Source: Marivirga sp. (GTDB taxonomy: Bacteria > Bacteroidota > Bacteroidia > Cytophagales > Cyclobacteriaceae). Taken from it: DNA of 51,180 nt. A model generated the notes under the pieces. The model was not told the origin of the DNA. It did not search any database and was given only the letters and a program-made list of their open reading frames with translations. Position numbers and translations under genes: made by a program. The first letter of the stretch is position 1, and the number at the start of each line of letters is the position of its first letter. The DNA is taken from contig NZ_JAGXGF010000021.1 in NCBI RefSeq assembly GCF_024636815.1, forward strand, positions 1-51,180, read 5' to 3'. Below, in pieces: positions 43,713 to 51,180 of the stretch.

Positions 43713-45332
43713 ATGAAAAAGATTTCTTTATGTTTACTTTCTCTCAGTCTGTTTTTGATCAGTTGTACTGATGAAATAGATGGTCTGACATTCGAGAAAG
43801 TTTCCCCTGTAGTTTCTGCACCCATAGGAACAGTAACATTAAGCACTGAAAATTTAAGTGATTTATTTGATAGCCTCTCTTTAAGAGAAGGACCTTCAAA
43901 TGTTATAGAATTTTACTATGATACAGACTTTATAAATTTGCCCGTTTTCGATCGCTTTTCTTTAAAAAATCAACAATTTGCAAATAGAATACCGTTTACA
44001 TCAGTTGGTTTTACTAATGGTGAAATGAATATTTCTTCACCGGAGGAATATAATTCCTTCACTATAGCCAATAAAGACTTAAGTGACCCAGCAGCTGAAT
44101 TGACAAAAGTGAACTTTAAAGGTGGCACCATTAGTATTTCTCAAGACAAAAACTTTGATCATGACCTGAATACCAATGTAAGCTTTCCTAAGTTGACTAA
44201 AAATGGTGTTGCTTTATCCATAAGTTTAAACAATATAGAAGCTATAACAGAATCTTTAACTGATTATAAGTTGGATTTAACGGGAAGTAATGGTGACACA
44301 GTTAATACAATAGAGTATGCCTTAAATTCTACTATTATAGAAACCGGAAATTCAGATACAGGCTCTTTCACCCTTTCCTTTGCTTTAGAAAATATGGAAT
44401 TTACCTATCTTGAAGGTGATTTAAAGACCTATAGGTTTGATGACTTTGATGGACAGTTTGATTTAGGCTTACCCCAGAATGATTTTCCGGACAATATTCG
44501 TTTTACTGATCCCAAAATAGAGCTAACCGCCATGAATTCTTCCGGTATTCCATTTGGATTTAACTTTAACGGAATTTCTGTTATTGAAGAAAATGGTGAT
44601 ACCTCTTTGATCACGGGTACTTATTTAGAGGAGTCACAAATATTAAATGCTTCAAATACTCCTGGTCAATCTGCAGAGAGCATATTTATGGTATCAAATG
44701 AAAATACAAATAATTTGGTTGATTTTATCAGTAATATCCCGGAAAGCGTCTATTTTAATGGATTTATTGAGGCCAACCCTGATACTACAGTGAAAGCCAA
44801 TAATTATGTTACAGATAGTAGTGGTTTATCAGTATCAGCACAATTAATTTTGCCTATGACAGGCTATGTTAATAATTATGCAGTAACAGATACCATCAAT
44901 AATGTGAATTTAAGCTTATCAGATGATGGCAGTGTTAGTTTGGAAAATATTAACTTTCGCGTAGTCTCTGAAAACGCATTTCCTATAAATATTGCAGTAC
45001 AGCTATACTTTATGGACTCTACTGAGACAGCAGGAAATATAGTACTTGATTCTTTATTTGACAGCTTTGAGGCCTCTGTTATTTCACCTGCTGGTGAAGT
45101 AAATGGTGAGGGGATTGTAAATAGTGCTACTACGCTTCTCTCTGATATTTCTATTGATCAGGAAAAATATGAGAGAATAAAGACAAGCTCAAAAATTAAG
45201 CTTGTGGGTAAACTCTTAAGCCCCGGTGCAAATGATGCCAATCCAAAAAGTGTCAAAGTAACAACTGATAATTATTTAACCATCAGCCTTGGGTTATCTG
45301 CTCAAGCCATTATTGATCCTGCGAAATTTTAA
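43713..45332 (+). CDS. Large beta-rich lipoprotein of unknown function
   Basis: A 539-residue lipoprotein: signal peptide with lipobox LISC (Cys18), then a long, mainly beta sequence full of Asn, Ser and Thr with repeated short strand motifs (VSAPIGTVTLSTENL, VKLVGKLLSPGAN). No catalytic motif is visible. It begins a three-gene operon: the next start is five bases after its stop. Its place before a DUF5723-like barrel and a PD40/OmpA protein suggests an outer-membrane or surface complex. Confidence 0.8.
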   Translation: MKKISLCLLSLSLFLISCTDEIDGLTFEKVSPVVSAPIGTVTLSTENLSDLFDSLSLREGPSNVIEFYYDTDFINLPVFDRFSLKNQQFANRIPFTSVGFTNGEMNISSPEEYNSFTIANKDLSDPAAELTKVNFKGGTISISQDKNFDHDLNTNVSFPKLTKNGVALSISLNNIEAITESLTDYKLDLTGSNGDTVNTIEYALNSTIIETGNSDTGSFTLSFALENMEFTYLEGDLKTYRFDDFDGQFDLGLPQNDFPDNIRFTDPKIELTAMNSSGIPFGFNFNGISVIEENGDTSLITGTYLEESQILNASNTPGQSAESIFMVSNENTNNLVDFISNIPESVYFNGFIEANPDTTVKANNYVTDSSGLSVSAQLILPMTGYVNNYAVTDTINNVNLSLSDDGSVSLENINFRVVSENAFPINIAVQLYFMDSTETAGNIVLDSLFDSFEASVISPAGEVNGEGIVNSATTLLSDISIDQEKYERIKTSSKIKLVGKLLSPGANDANPKSVKVTTDNYLTISLGLSAQAIIDPAKF

Positions 45333-45337
45333 AAATT

Positions 45338-46795
45338 ATGCTTTTGAAAAAATATATATTCATAATAGGTGCGGCAACTTTAATTTTTTGTGCTCATAAA
45401 AGTTCAGCACAACAAGAGTTTACCTTATATCATATGCCTGTTTTGAGTCAGTCTACTTATTTGAATGCTGCCAGTGTACCAGAATTCAAGGTTTCCTTGA
45501 CATTACCAGGTACAAGCGTGTTTGTTGGTTTAAATAATTCTGCTTTCAACACTAAAGCTTTTGTAGATAAAAGTGGAAATGTAGATTACGCCAAATTTGT
45601 TTCCAGCTTAAAAGAATCTAATAACTATTTAGGTGCTGGTGCTTCCGTAGACTTATTTAATCTGCGACTAAAAGTTGCAAACAATTTCTTTTCAATTAGC
45701 AGTCGACTAATCCATGATACTCGCTTTTTATATCCCCAAGATTTGTTAGGGGTTGTTAGTGAAGGCTTTCAGGATCAATATAGTTTAACAGGTATTGGCC
45801 TTCACTCGTCCACTTATATTGAAAACGCAGTAGGCTTTACAAGAGCAAAGCCAGACTCAAGATGGACTTATGGTGGACGTCTGAAATTGCTTAGTGGCAT
45901 TGCTAATGTGCAAACGAATAGGTCAGATTTAGAACTCAATATTAACAATGATAATATTTATAACTATCAGGTAGATATTGATCTGGAAGTTAACAGCAGC
46001 GTGGGGATTGATGAAACTTTTACTGATGATTTAGGAAGTTTGAATTCCGTAAACGATTATAGAAATGCCGTAAATCTGAACAGAGGTTATGCTATTGACG
46101 GTGGAGTAACCTACCAACATACTAATAAACTGAGCTTTGGTTTGGCAGTGAACAATGTTGGCTTTATTAATTGGGGAAATTATGTCAGAAATTATACATC
46201 CAAGTTTTCAACCACTTATGATGGCATAGTGATAGAAGATTTTAATAATTCGGGTAACAATCTTGACAGTGTTGCGAACCATTACCAGGAAGTTTTTAAG
46301 GAAAATACAGATACTACAAAACAGGCTTATCAAACGTGGTTACCTTCAACTGTTTTCCTCAGCGCACATTACCAATTGAGCCCTAAAGTGCGTGCCTCAG
46401 GCTCTATATATACTGAATTTTTTAGAGGTATTTCAGTAGGAGGAACGGCAGGATTAAATATTTCATTAGGTAAGGGAATTGATTTCACTACTTCATGGTG
46501 GTATTTACGAAAAAGTGCTGCCAACATGGGGCTGGGCTTAGTTTTTAAGACTGGTTGGGTTCAGTCCTATATCATAATGGATAATGTGCTACCCCTTAGT
46601 TTTGTTAATATTAATGACACTGAGCTTGGTATCAACGATTTATTATTACCCTATCAGATGAAAAATGTGAATTTTCGCTTTGGTATTAACCTCGTTTTCG
46701 GAAGAATTAAAAATGAAAGCATGCTCCCGGCACAAGGACTTATGAAACGAAAAGATGCTTTCAGAAAATATTTATACAAACCCACATCTAATTAA
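45338..46795 (+). CDS. DUF5723-like outer-membrane protein
   Basis: A 485-residue exported protein. The signal peptide ends SSAQQ, and the conserved start of the mature part (TLYHMPVLSQSTYLNAAS, then FKVSLTLPGTSVFVG) matches the DUF5723 group of Bacteroidota outer-membrane barrels. The remainder has many long amphipathic strands. The family is of unknown function, sometimes placed near T9SS or envelope biogenesis genes. Spacing of five bases to the upstream lipoprotein and two bases to the downstream OmpA gene shows one operon. Confidence 0.85.
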   Translation: MLLKKYIFIIGAATLIFCAHKSSAQQEFTLYHMPVLSQSTYLNAASVPEFKVSLTLPGTSVFVGLNNSAFNTKAFVDKSGNVDYAKFVSSLKESNNYLGAGASVDLFNLRLKVANNFFSISSRLIHDTRFLYPQDLLGVVSEGFQDQYSLTGIGLHSSTYIENAVGFTRAKPDSRWTYGGRLKLLSGIANVQTNRSDLELNINNDNIYNYQVDIDLEVNSSVGIDETFTDDLGSLNSVNDYRNAVNLNRGYAIDGGVTYQHTNKLSFGLAVNNVGFINWGNYVRNYTSKFSTTYDGIVIEDFNNSGNNLDSVANHYQEVFKENTDTTKQAYQTWLPSTVFLSAHYQLSPKVRASGSIYTEFFRGISVGGTAGLNISLGKGIDFTTSWWYLRKSAANMGLGLVFKTGWVQSYIIMDNVLPLSFVNINDTELGINDLLLPYQMKNVNFRFGINLVFGRIKNESMLPAQGLMKRKDAFRKYLYKPTSN

Positions 46796-46797
46796 TT

Positions 46798-49164
46798 ATG
46801 ACTGTGAAAAAACAGAATATCATATATAGCTTTTTCATACTTATTTGTTTTGCACAGATTCAGCTAGGGTTCTCTCAGCAGCGAACCAAGCATGGAACGC
46901 TCAACCGATTTATTCCTTATAGCATTAGCGATAGCATTAATTCATCCTATGATGAACTTAATCCAGTACTGAGTATCGATGGAAACACTTTGTTTTTTAC
47001 TCGTTCCAATCATCCTGAAAATCATTATGGCGATTATCGCAGCCAGGATATTTGGTACAGTACAAAAGATGATGAAGGCCACTGGAGCAAGGCTAAAAGG
47101 GTACAAGCAAGCTTTAACAATAACCGATTTAATGCTATTTATGCAGCATTAGAGGATGGAGGATATTTGATTTCTGGAGTTTATACCAAAAAAGGCCGGT
47201 ATAAAAGAAGAGGTTTATCCATAGTGGATTATAAAGATGGTAAGTGGTCTAGGCCTGAAAAACTAAAAGTAAGAGGACTCAAAAAACAGAATGAAGGCTT
47301 AACCTTCTCGGCAGGGATTAGTGATGATGGAGGTTTACTTATTCTTGCGTACTCTAAAAAATGGCAAAAGGATGAAAATGACCATTTAAGATACAGCACC
47401 AAAAAACGAAATGGAAAATGGAAAAAGCCTAAGAAGATAAAAAACAAGGTATTGGACAGAGAGTTTGGTTCTATTGACGCCCCCTTTGTAGCTGCAGATG
47501 GCAAAACCATATATTTTTCAGCCTTCAGAGATAGAAATGCTCAATATTACCAAAACGACATATACAAAATCACGCATAGGGGAGGCAAATTAAAGAAAAA
47601 TTGGTCGAGCCCAAAAAAGCTTGATAATGTGGTGAACACCGAAGAATGGGAAAGTTATTATAAGCTCTTTAATGATGAAAATTGGGCTATGTATTGTTCT
47701 GCTAGTATTGGAGGCGATTCTGATATTCTCATCGTTAAATTGATAGAACCCAGGCCTTATGTGGATCTCAAAGGTTTAGTTACCCTCAACGAAGAAGTTT
47801 ATAAAGCACCATTTAAGGTCATGATTAATGATCAAATAATAGACTCGGTAAATGTTGATGCTCTTAATGGAAGCTATGCTGTTCAACTTCCTTTAGGAAA
47901 GCGCTATGAATTAAAAGCCATTGCTGATAATAAAGTGGCCAAAACTTTAGTTGTGGATGCCAGCCATGAGTTGGAATACCTTCCTATGGAAAGGAACTTA
48001 GAAATCGCCTTGGTACCATTCCTTGATTTATCAGGAAGTGTAACCGTTGATGGCCGCATGCTTACGGACCCTTTTGAAGTCTTAGTCAACGGTCAAAAAG
48101 TTGATTCCATGAAGATCAATCAGCTGCGAGGTACTTATTCTGTTAAATTACCACTTGGTGAAACTTATCGATTAAGCGTGAAGTCTGGTAACTATATTCC
48201 TATCCCGGAAATTATTGATGTTAGCAATGAGAAGCAGCAGGTGAAGGTTTTCAAAGATCTAAAAATGAAAGCAATACCTTATGTAGATATTTCTGGGCAG
48301 GTTCTTAATCAGGAAAGCGGGAAGGTACTCAATCCAAGTACACAACCAAAAATAATGGTAGATGGGGTTGTTGTGGATAGTGTAGGCATTGTAAATGGAA
48401 ACTACAGTCTCCGATTACCATGGGGTAAAAAGTATTTGGTACAAGTACAAGCCAATGAATTTGCACCTGAGGTAGCCGTAATAGACTTATTTAATGTAAA
48501 TAATTATGAGCAAAGAAGTCTTAATTTATATGCAGCTCCATTGCAAAAATATGCTACCATTACAGGTAAGGTCCTTAATAAAAAGACAGGAATGCTTATT
48601 AAACAGCCTTTTACTATTGATGTAGATGGAACAGCCAGTACCAATAGTACAGTGAATCCATCAGAAGGTACTTATAGTGTTAAAATACCGCTTGGTGGCA
48701 AAGTGACTCTAACGGCTCGAGCAGATTCTTATTTCCCTATTTCTGAAGTGATTGACGTTACGCAGGAAACAGAAAATGTTAAAATTCTAAAAGACTTACA
48801 GCTGGTACCACTTGAAGTTGGTGAAAGTATTCTGTTAAATAACATTTTCTTTGAAACGGCCTCCACCAAGCTTAAGCCAGAATCCTTTACTGATATTGAT
48901 AGGGTAGCGGATCTTATGCGCGCAGTACCTACATTAAAAATTGAAATTAGTGGATATACCGATAGTTCAGGAAAAGATAGCTATAATATGGCTTTATCTA
49001 AATCGAGAGCAGAATCCGTGGCCAATTATATTATTGGTTTGGGCATTGATGAAGATAGAGTTAACTCCAAAGGATATGGAGAAAGTAAACCTGTAGGTTC
49101 TAACTTAACGCCTGAAGGTAGAGCCAAAAACAGAAGAGTAGAATTTATTATTCTGGAAAAATAA
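46798..49164 (+). CDS. PD40/OmpA protein with four internal beta repeats
   Basis: A 788-residue envelope protein. After a signal peptide (about 1-26) come PD40 beta-propeller repeats (about 45-305), then four tandem beta domains of about 85 residues (about 318-670), each with a core like NGSYAVQLPLGKRYEL, RGTYSVKLPLGETYRL, NGNYSLRLPWGKKYLV or EGTYSVKIPLGGKVTL, then an OmpA C-terminal domain (about 676-788; NNIFFETASTKLKPES, SGYTDSSG, KSRAESVANYI, NRRVEF) that binds peptidoglycan. PorE-like T9SS proteins share the PD40-beta-OmpA plan, so a role in anchoring an outer-membrane complex to the cell wall is plausible. A strong terminator follows. Confidence 0.9.
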   Translation: MTVKKQNIIYSFFILICFAQIQLGFSQQRTKHGTLNRFIPYSISDSINSSYDELNPVLSIDGNTLFFTRSNHPENHYGDYRSQDIWYSTKDDEGHWSKAKRVQASFNNNRFNAIYAALEDGGYLISGVYTKKGRYKRRGLSIVDYKDGKWSRPEKLKVRGLKKQNEGLTFSAGISDDGGLLILAYSKKWQKDENDHLRYSTKKRNGKWKKPKKIKNKVLDREFGSIDAPFVAADGKTIYFSAFRDRNAQYYQNDIYKITHRGGKLKKNWSSPKKLDNVVNTEEWESYYKLFNDENWAMYCSASIGGDSDILIVKLIEPRPYVDLKGLVTLNEEVYKAPFKVMINDQIIDSVNVDALNGSYAVQLPLGKRYELKAIADNKVAKTLVVDASHELEYLPMERNLEIALVPFLDLSGSVTVDGRMLTDPFEVLVNGQKVDSMKINQLRGTYSVKLPLGETYRLSVKSGNYIPIPEIIDVSNEKQQVKVFKDLKMKAIPYVDISGQVLNQESGKVLNPSTQPKIMVDGVVVDSVGIVNGNYSLRLPWGKKYLVQVQANEFAPEVAVIDLFNVNNYEQRSLNLYAAPLQKYATITGKVLNKKTGMLIKQPFTIDVDGTASTNSTVNPSEGTYSVKIPLGGKVTLTARADSYFPISEVIDVTQETENVKILKDLQLVPLEVGESILLNNIFFETASTKLKPESFTDIDRVADLMRAVPTLKIEISGYTDSSGKDSYNMALSKSRAESVANYIIGLGIDEDRVNSKGYGESKPVGSNLTPEGRAKNRRVEFIILEK

Positions 49165-49181
49165 AGAAGGAATATATCATC

Positions 49182-49223
49182 ATTAAAGTGCAGGTAATAG
49201 TGCTTGCACTTTAATGGTTTTTA
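49182..49223 (+). terminator. Rho-independent terminator after the OmpA operon
   Basis: An 11-bp perfect stem (49182-49192 with 49205-49215) extends inward by four more pairs, two of them wobbles, to an ATAG loop. GGTTTTTATTT follows. Confidence 0.85.
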
Positions 49224-49340
49224 TTTCTATGTGATGATCTAGGATTCATTTATAGAAATCTAGTACCTCTATTAAGTTCAACCGCCCAAATTAAATTATT
49301 AGTTTTTGAAGTGTATAATTCTCAAATCAAAATTCTTAAA

Positions 49341-50858
49341 ATGATGAAAACGAAACTAAAATCTATCTTTCTATTTCTAATTATTGGACCTCTAGTCATC
49401 ATTTCTTGTACTAAAGAAAACGCACCAGATCCTGATTTGAATGATGATAATAATCAGGATTCCGTAATAGTGGATGCTGACCCTCTCATTCTCTCTATGG
49501 AACCAGCTGTTGGGCAAATGGCCGATACAGTTACCATTTTTGGAGAAAATTTTATTTCGGATACCTCTAGAATAAATGTAGATTTCACAGGTAAATATGC
49601 ACTTATTTTGGAGGCTTCTGAAACTGAACTAACAGTACAAATCCCATGGCAATGGACAGGAGGAGCGATTAGAATTTCAATAGATGATACATTCTATTCT
49701 GATATTTATGGAGATTTTGAGTGGCTTGGCCGACCTTATTTCGTTTATTCTATGCAACCTAATGAAGGAAGTGCCGGGCAGGAATATCAAATTAGAGGAG
49801 ATGATTTACCGGCAGATAGTACCTTGTATGATCTTAGATTTGAAGGAAACATAAAATCAGAAGTTACAGTTAGAAACTCTTTTGATGCAAGGACTATTTT
49901 ACCGCATGGAGTGGCTTCGGGAGGACTGGTAAAGCTTACCATAAACGGCTATAGATTTGTTCCCGATTATAATTTCAAGGTGATAAATGGTGGGAAATGG
50001 GAGCCTATAGGAGAATTCCCCAATGGAGGTGCTTTTAGTAATATGGCTGTTTTCGAAATCAATGGGATGCTCTATGCGGGTTTTGGCACAACAGGATCAT
50101 ATGATGATTTTTATCAATTTAATACTGCAACAGGGGAAATAACTCGTCTTGCTGACACACCAAATACCACTAATTCTCCTTTTGCTTTTTCTTATGAAGG
50201 AAAAGGATACGTAGGAAGTGGCTTATTTAGTTATCAAAACTGGTCCAATATTGTAATGGAATATGATCCAAGCACTGATACTTGGACGCAATTAGCAAAC
50301 TTTCCGGGCGAAGGCAGGAGTAATACTTCTTACTTCCAGATTGGTAGTAAGGGATATGTCTTTGGAGGACAGAAGGCTAGTGGGGGCCTAGGTAATGATC
50401 TTTGGGAGTTTGATTTGATTACAAAAACGTGGACGCAAAAGACTAATATGCCGGGAACTGCTCGTGAGTTAGCTGCTTCTTTTGTGATTGATGGTATTGC
50501 TTACATTTTTGGAGGTAGAACATCTTCACAAGAATTGGGAGATTTTTGGTCTTACAATCCTGACACCGATACCTGGACTGAACTGGATGATACAACACCG
50601 CTAGGCACTCGATATGGCACCATCTCCTTTGCTCTCAACGGAAAGGGGTATGTTGCTGGTGGCTCTGCTTACAGTGAAGATGGAATTGCCCCTAGAGATG
50701 CTTTTAGCTATGATCCGGTTAGCAATACTTGGGAAAGGATTAGTAATATTTATGATCCCGAAGTCACACATACCACAACAATAGTGCATAATAATGCAGC
50801 CTATATTTTTCCAAGTTTATATAGGGATGAAATGTATAAATTTACTGATCAGGAATAG
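49341..50858 (+). CDS. TIG/Kelch-repeat lipoprotein
   Basis: A 505-residue lipoprotein. I start it at ATG 49341, giving a proper signal with lipobox IISC (Cys23); the frame is open back to a GTG at 49311, but a promoter-like TAGTTTTTG (49300-49308) argues against it. Residues about 46-130 and 130-215 look like two IPT/TIG immunoglobulin-like domains (ILSMEPAVGQMADTVTIFGE; VYSMQPNEGSAGQEYQIRGD). Residues about 218-505 form a Kelch beta-propeller of about six blades with repeated GYVFGGQ, YIFGGR and DTWTQL or DTWTEL motifs. Such proteins bind carbohydrates or proteins at the cell surface. It has its own terminator. Confidence 0.88.
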   Translation: MMKTKLKSIFLFLIIGPLVIISCTKENAPDPDLNDDNNQDSVIVDADPLILSMEPAVGQMADTVTIFGENFISDTSRINVDFTGKYALILEASETELTVQIPWQWTGGAIRISIDDTFYSDIYGDFEWLGRPYFVYSMQPNEGSAGQEYQIRGDDLPADSTLYDLRFEGNIKSEVTVRNSFDARTILPHGVASGGLVKLTINGYRFVPDYNFKVINGGKWEPIGEFPNGGAFSNMAVFEINGMLYAGFGTTGSYDDFYQFNTATGEITRLADTPNTTNSPFAFSYEGKGYVGSGLFSYQNWSNIVMEYDPSTDTWTQLANFPGEGRSNTSYFQIGSKGYVFGGQKASGGLGNDLWEFDLITKTWTQKTNMPGTARELAASFVIDGIAYIFGGRTSSQELGDFWSYNPDTDTWTELDDTTPLGTRYGTISFALNGKGYVAGGSAYSEDGIAPRDAFSYDPVSNTWERISNIYDPEVTHTTTIVHNNAAYIFPSLYRDEMYKFTDQE

Positions 50859-50872
50859 TACCGTATCTGTTT

Positions 50873-50912
50873 AAAAGCCTTTAATTTCAGAAATGGAGTT
50901 AAAGGCTTTTTT
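50873..50912 (+). terminator. Rho-independent terminator after the Kelch gene
   Basis: A perfect 12-bp stem, AAAAGCCTTTAA (50873-50884) with its complement (50899-50910), closes a 14-base loop and ends in a T run to 50912. It lies 14 bases after the stop. Confidence 0.9.
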
Positions 50913-51051
50913 ATACATAATAAAATCAGGGTGGAATATTATTTAGTTAGGAGGTCCAGTTAGTTATATAACTGGAATATCAGATCAACACGTTTTTAAC
51001 TATTACTACTATATATTTAGCCAAACATAAAAATTACTCAATATTCATGAC

Positions 51052-51059
51052 TATTTTTG
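51052..51059 (+). promoter_or_regulatory. Candidate -7 box TATTTTTG of the last gene
   Basis: An exact TAnnTTTG match 18 bases before the ATG at 51078, a position typical for Bacteroidota genes with short leaders. Confidence 0.5.
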
Positions 51060-51077
51060 TGGCTTCAAAATTGATAT

Positions 51078-51180
51078 ATGACAGAAATTCAGGAAGAAAG
51101 CAAGCCCAAAGCTTTCAGTGAAGAACAAATTGATGATTGCATTTCTCTTCTAGAGACATTGAATTTGGATACCAATCAAA
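51078..51180 (+). CDS. Start of an unidentified gene, cut by the window edge
   Basis: The first 34 codons of a gene running off the right edge: ATG, then a polar, acidic stretch with a helix-like segment (SEEQIDDCISLLETLNLDT). No signal peptide. A similar helical start precedes some Bacteroidota short-chain dehydrogenases, but too little is present to decide. Promoter candidate and terminator upstream support a real gene start. Confidence 0.55.
   Translation, partial: MTEIQEESKPKAFSEEQIDDCISLLETLNLDTNQ

Overview
The window is AT-rich (about one third G+C by eye) and carries the hallmarks of a marine-type Bacteroidota, most likely order Cytophagales. These are a type-B type IX secretion (T9SS) sorting domain, a PorP/SprF-family protein, several PD40 and OmpA envelope proteins, many small lipoproteins, TAnnTTTG-like promoter boxes and almost no Shine-Dalgarno sequences. 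A Marivirga-like genus would fit, but that is inference. I see no rRNA, tRNA, CRISPR array, insertion sequence or prophage. It looks like ordinary chromosome.

Layout. 1-6.5 kb: an unassigned GC-rich left edge, a coiled-coil lipoprotein, a YihY-family membrane protein, a CDP-alcohol phosphatidyltransferase, a kinase-like protein without an ATPase domain, an iron-dependent alcohol dehydrogenase and two unknown genes. 6.5-16.3 kb: an outer-membrane protein, gyrA, a TPR protein, msrA facing dinB, and a tldD/tldE pair in which only TldD carries a Tat-type signal. 16.4-23.3 kb: a CHASE-PAS-PAS protein ending in a bare DHp helix domain, two tandem DEAD-box helicases, a TPR lipoprotein behind two tandem palindromes, and ffh. 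23.6-26.3 kb: a complete histidine kinase, a 56-residue lipoprotein and a beta-barrel protein.

26.7-35.3 kb is the most striking block. It is a tightly packed four-gene unit encoding a 1269-residue secreted protein of 14 HYR-like repeats with a type-B CTD, a SprF/PorP-like outer-membrane partner, a TPR/PD40 periplasmic protein and a membrane histidine kinase with a large extracytoplasmic region. The last three genes overlap or nearly overlap. The unit looks like a surface adhesin with its own export partner and a dedicated sensor.

35.4-43.4 kb: a small acidic protein, a third ATPase-less kinase-like protein, a geranylgeranyl-reductase-family flavoprotein, and the conserved set of circularly permuted ATP-grasp, alpha-E and transglutaminase genes. 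After a hairpin-rich spacer come a zinc-ribbon metallopeptidase and an orphan CheY-like regulator. 43.7-51.2 kb: an envelope operon (lipoprotein, DUF5723-like barrel, PD40/OmpA protein with four internal beta repeats), a TIG/Kelch lipoprotein and the start of one more gene.

Three of the five kinase-like proteins keep the phospho-acceptor histidine but end before any ATP-binding domain, and no response regulator lies beside any kinase. Signalling here probably runs through partners encoded elsewhere.
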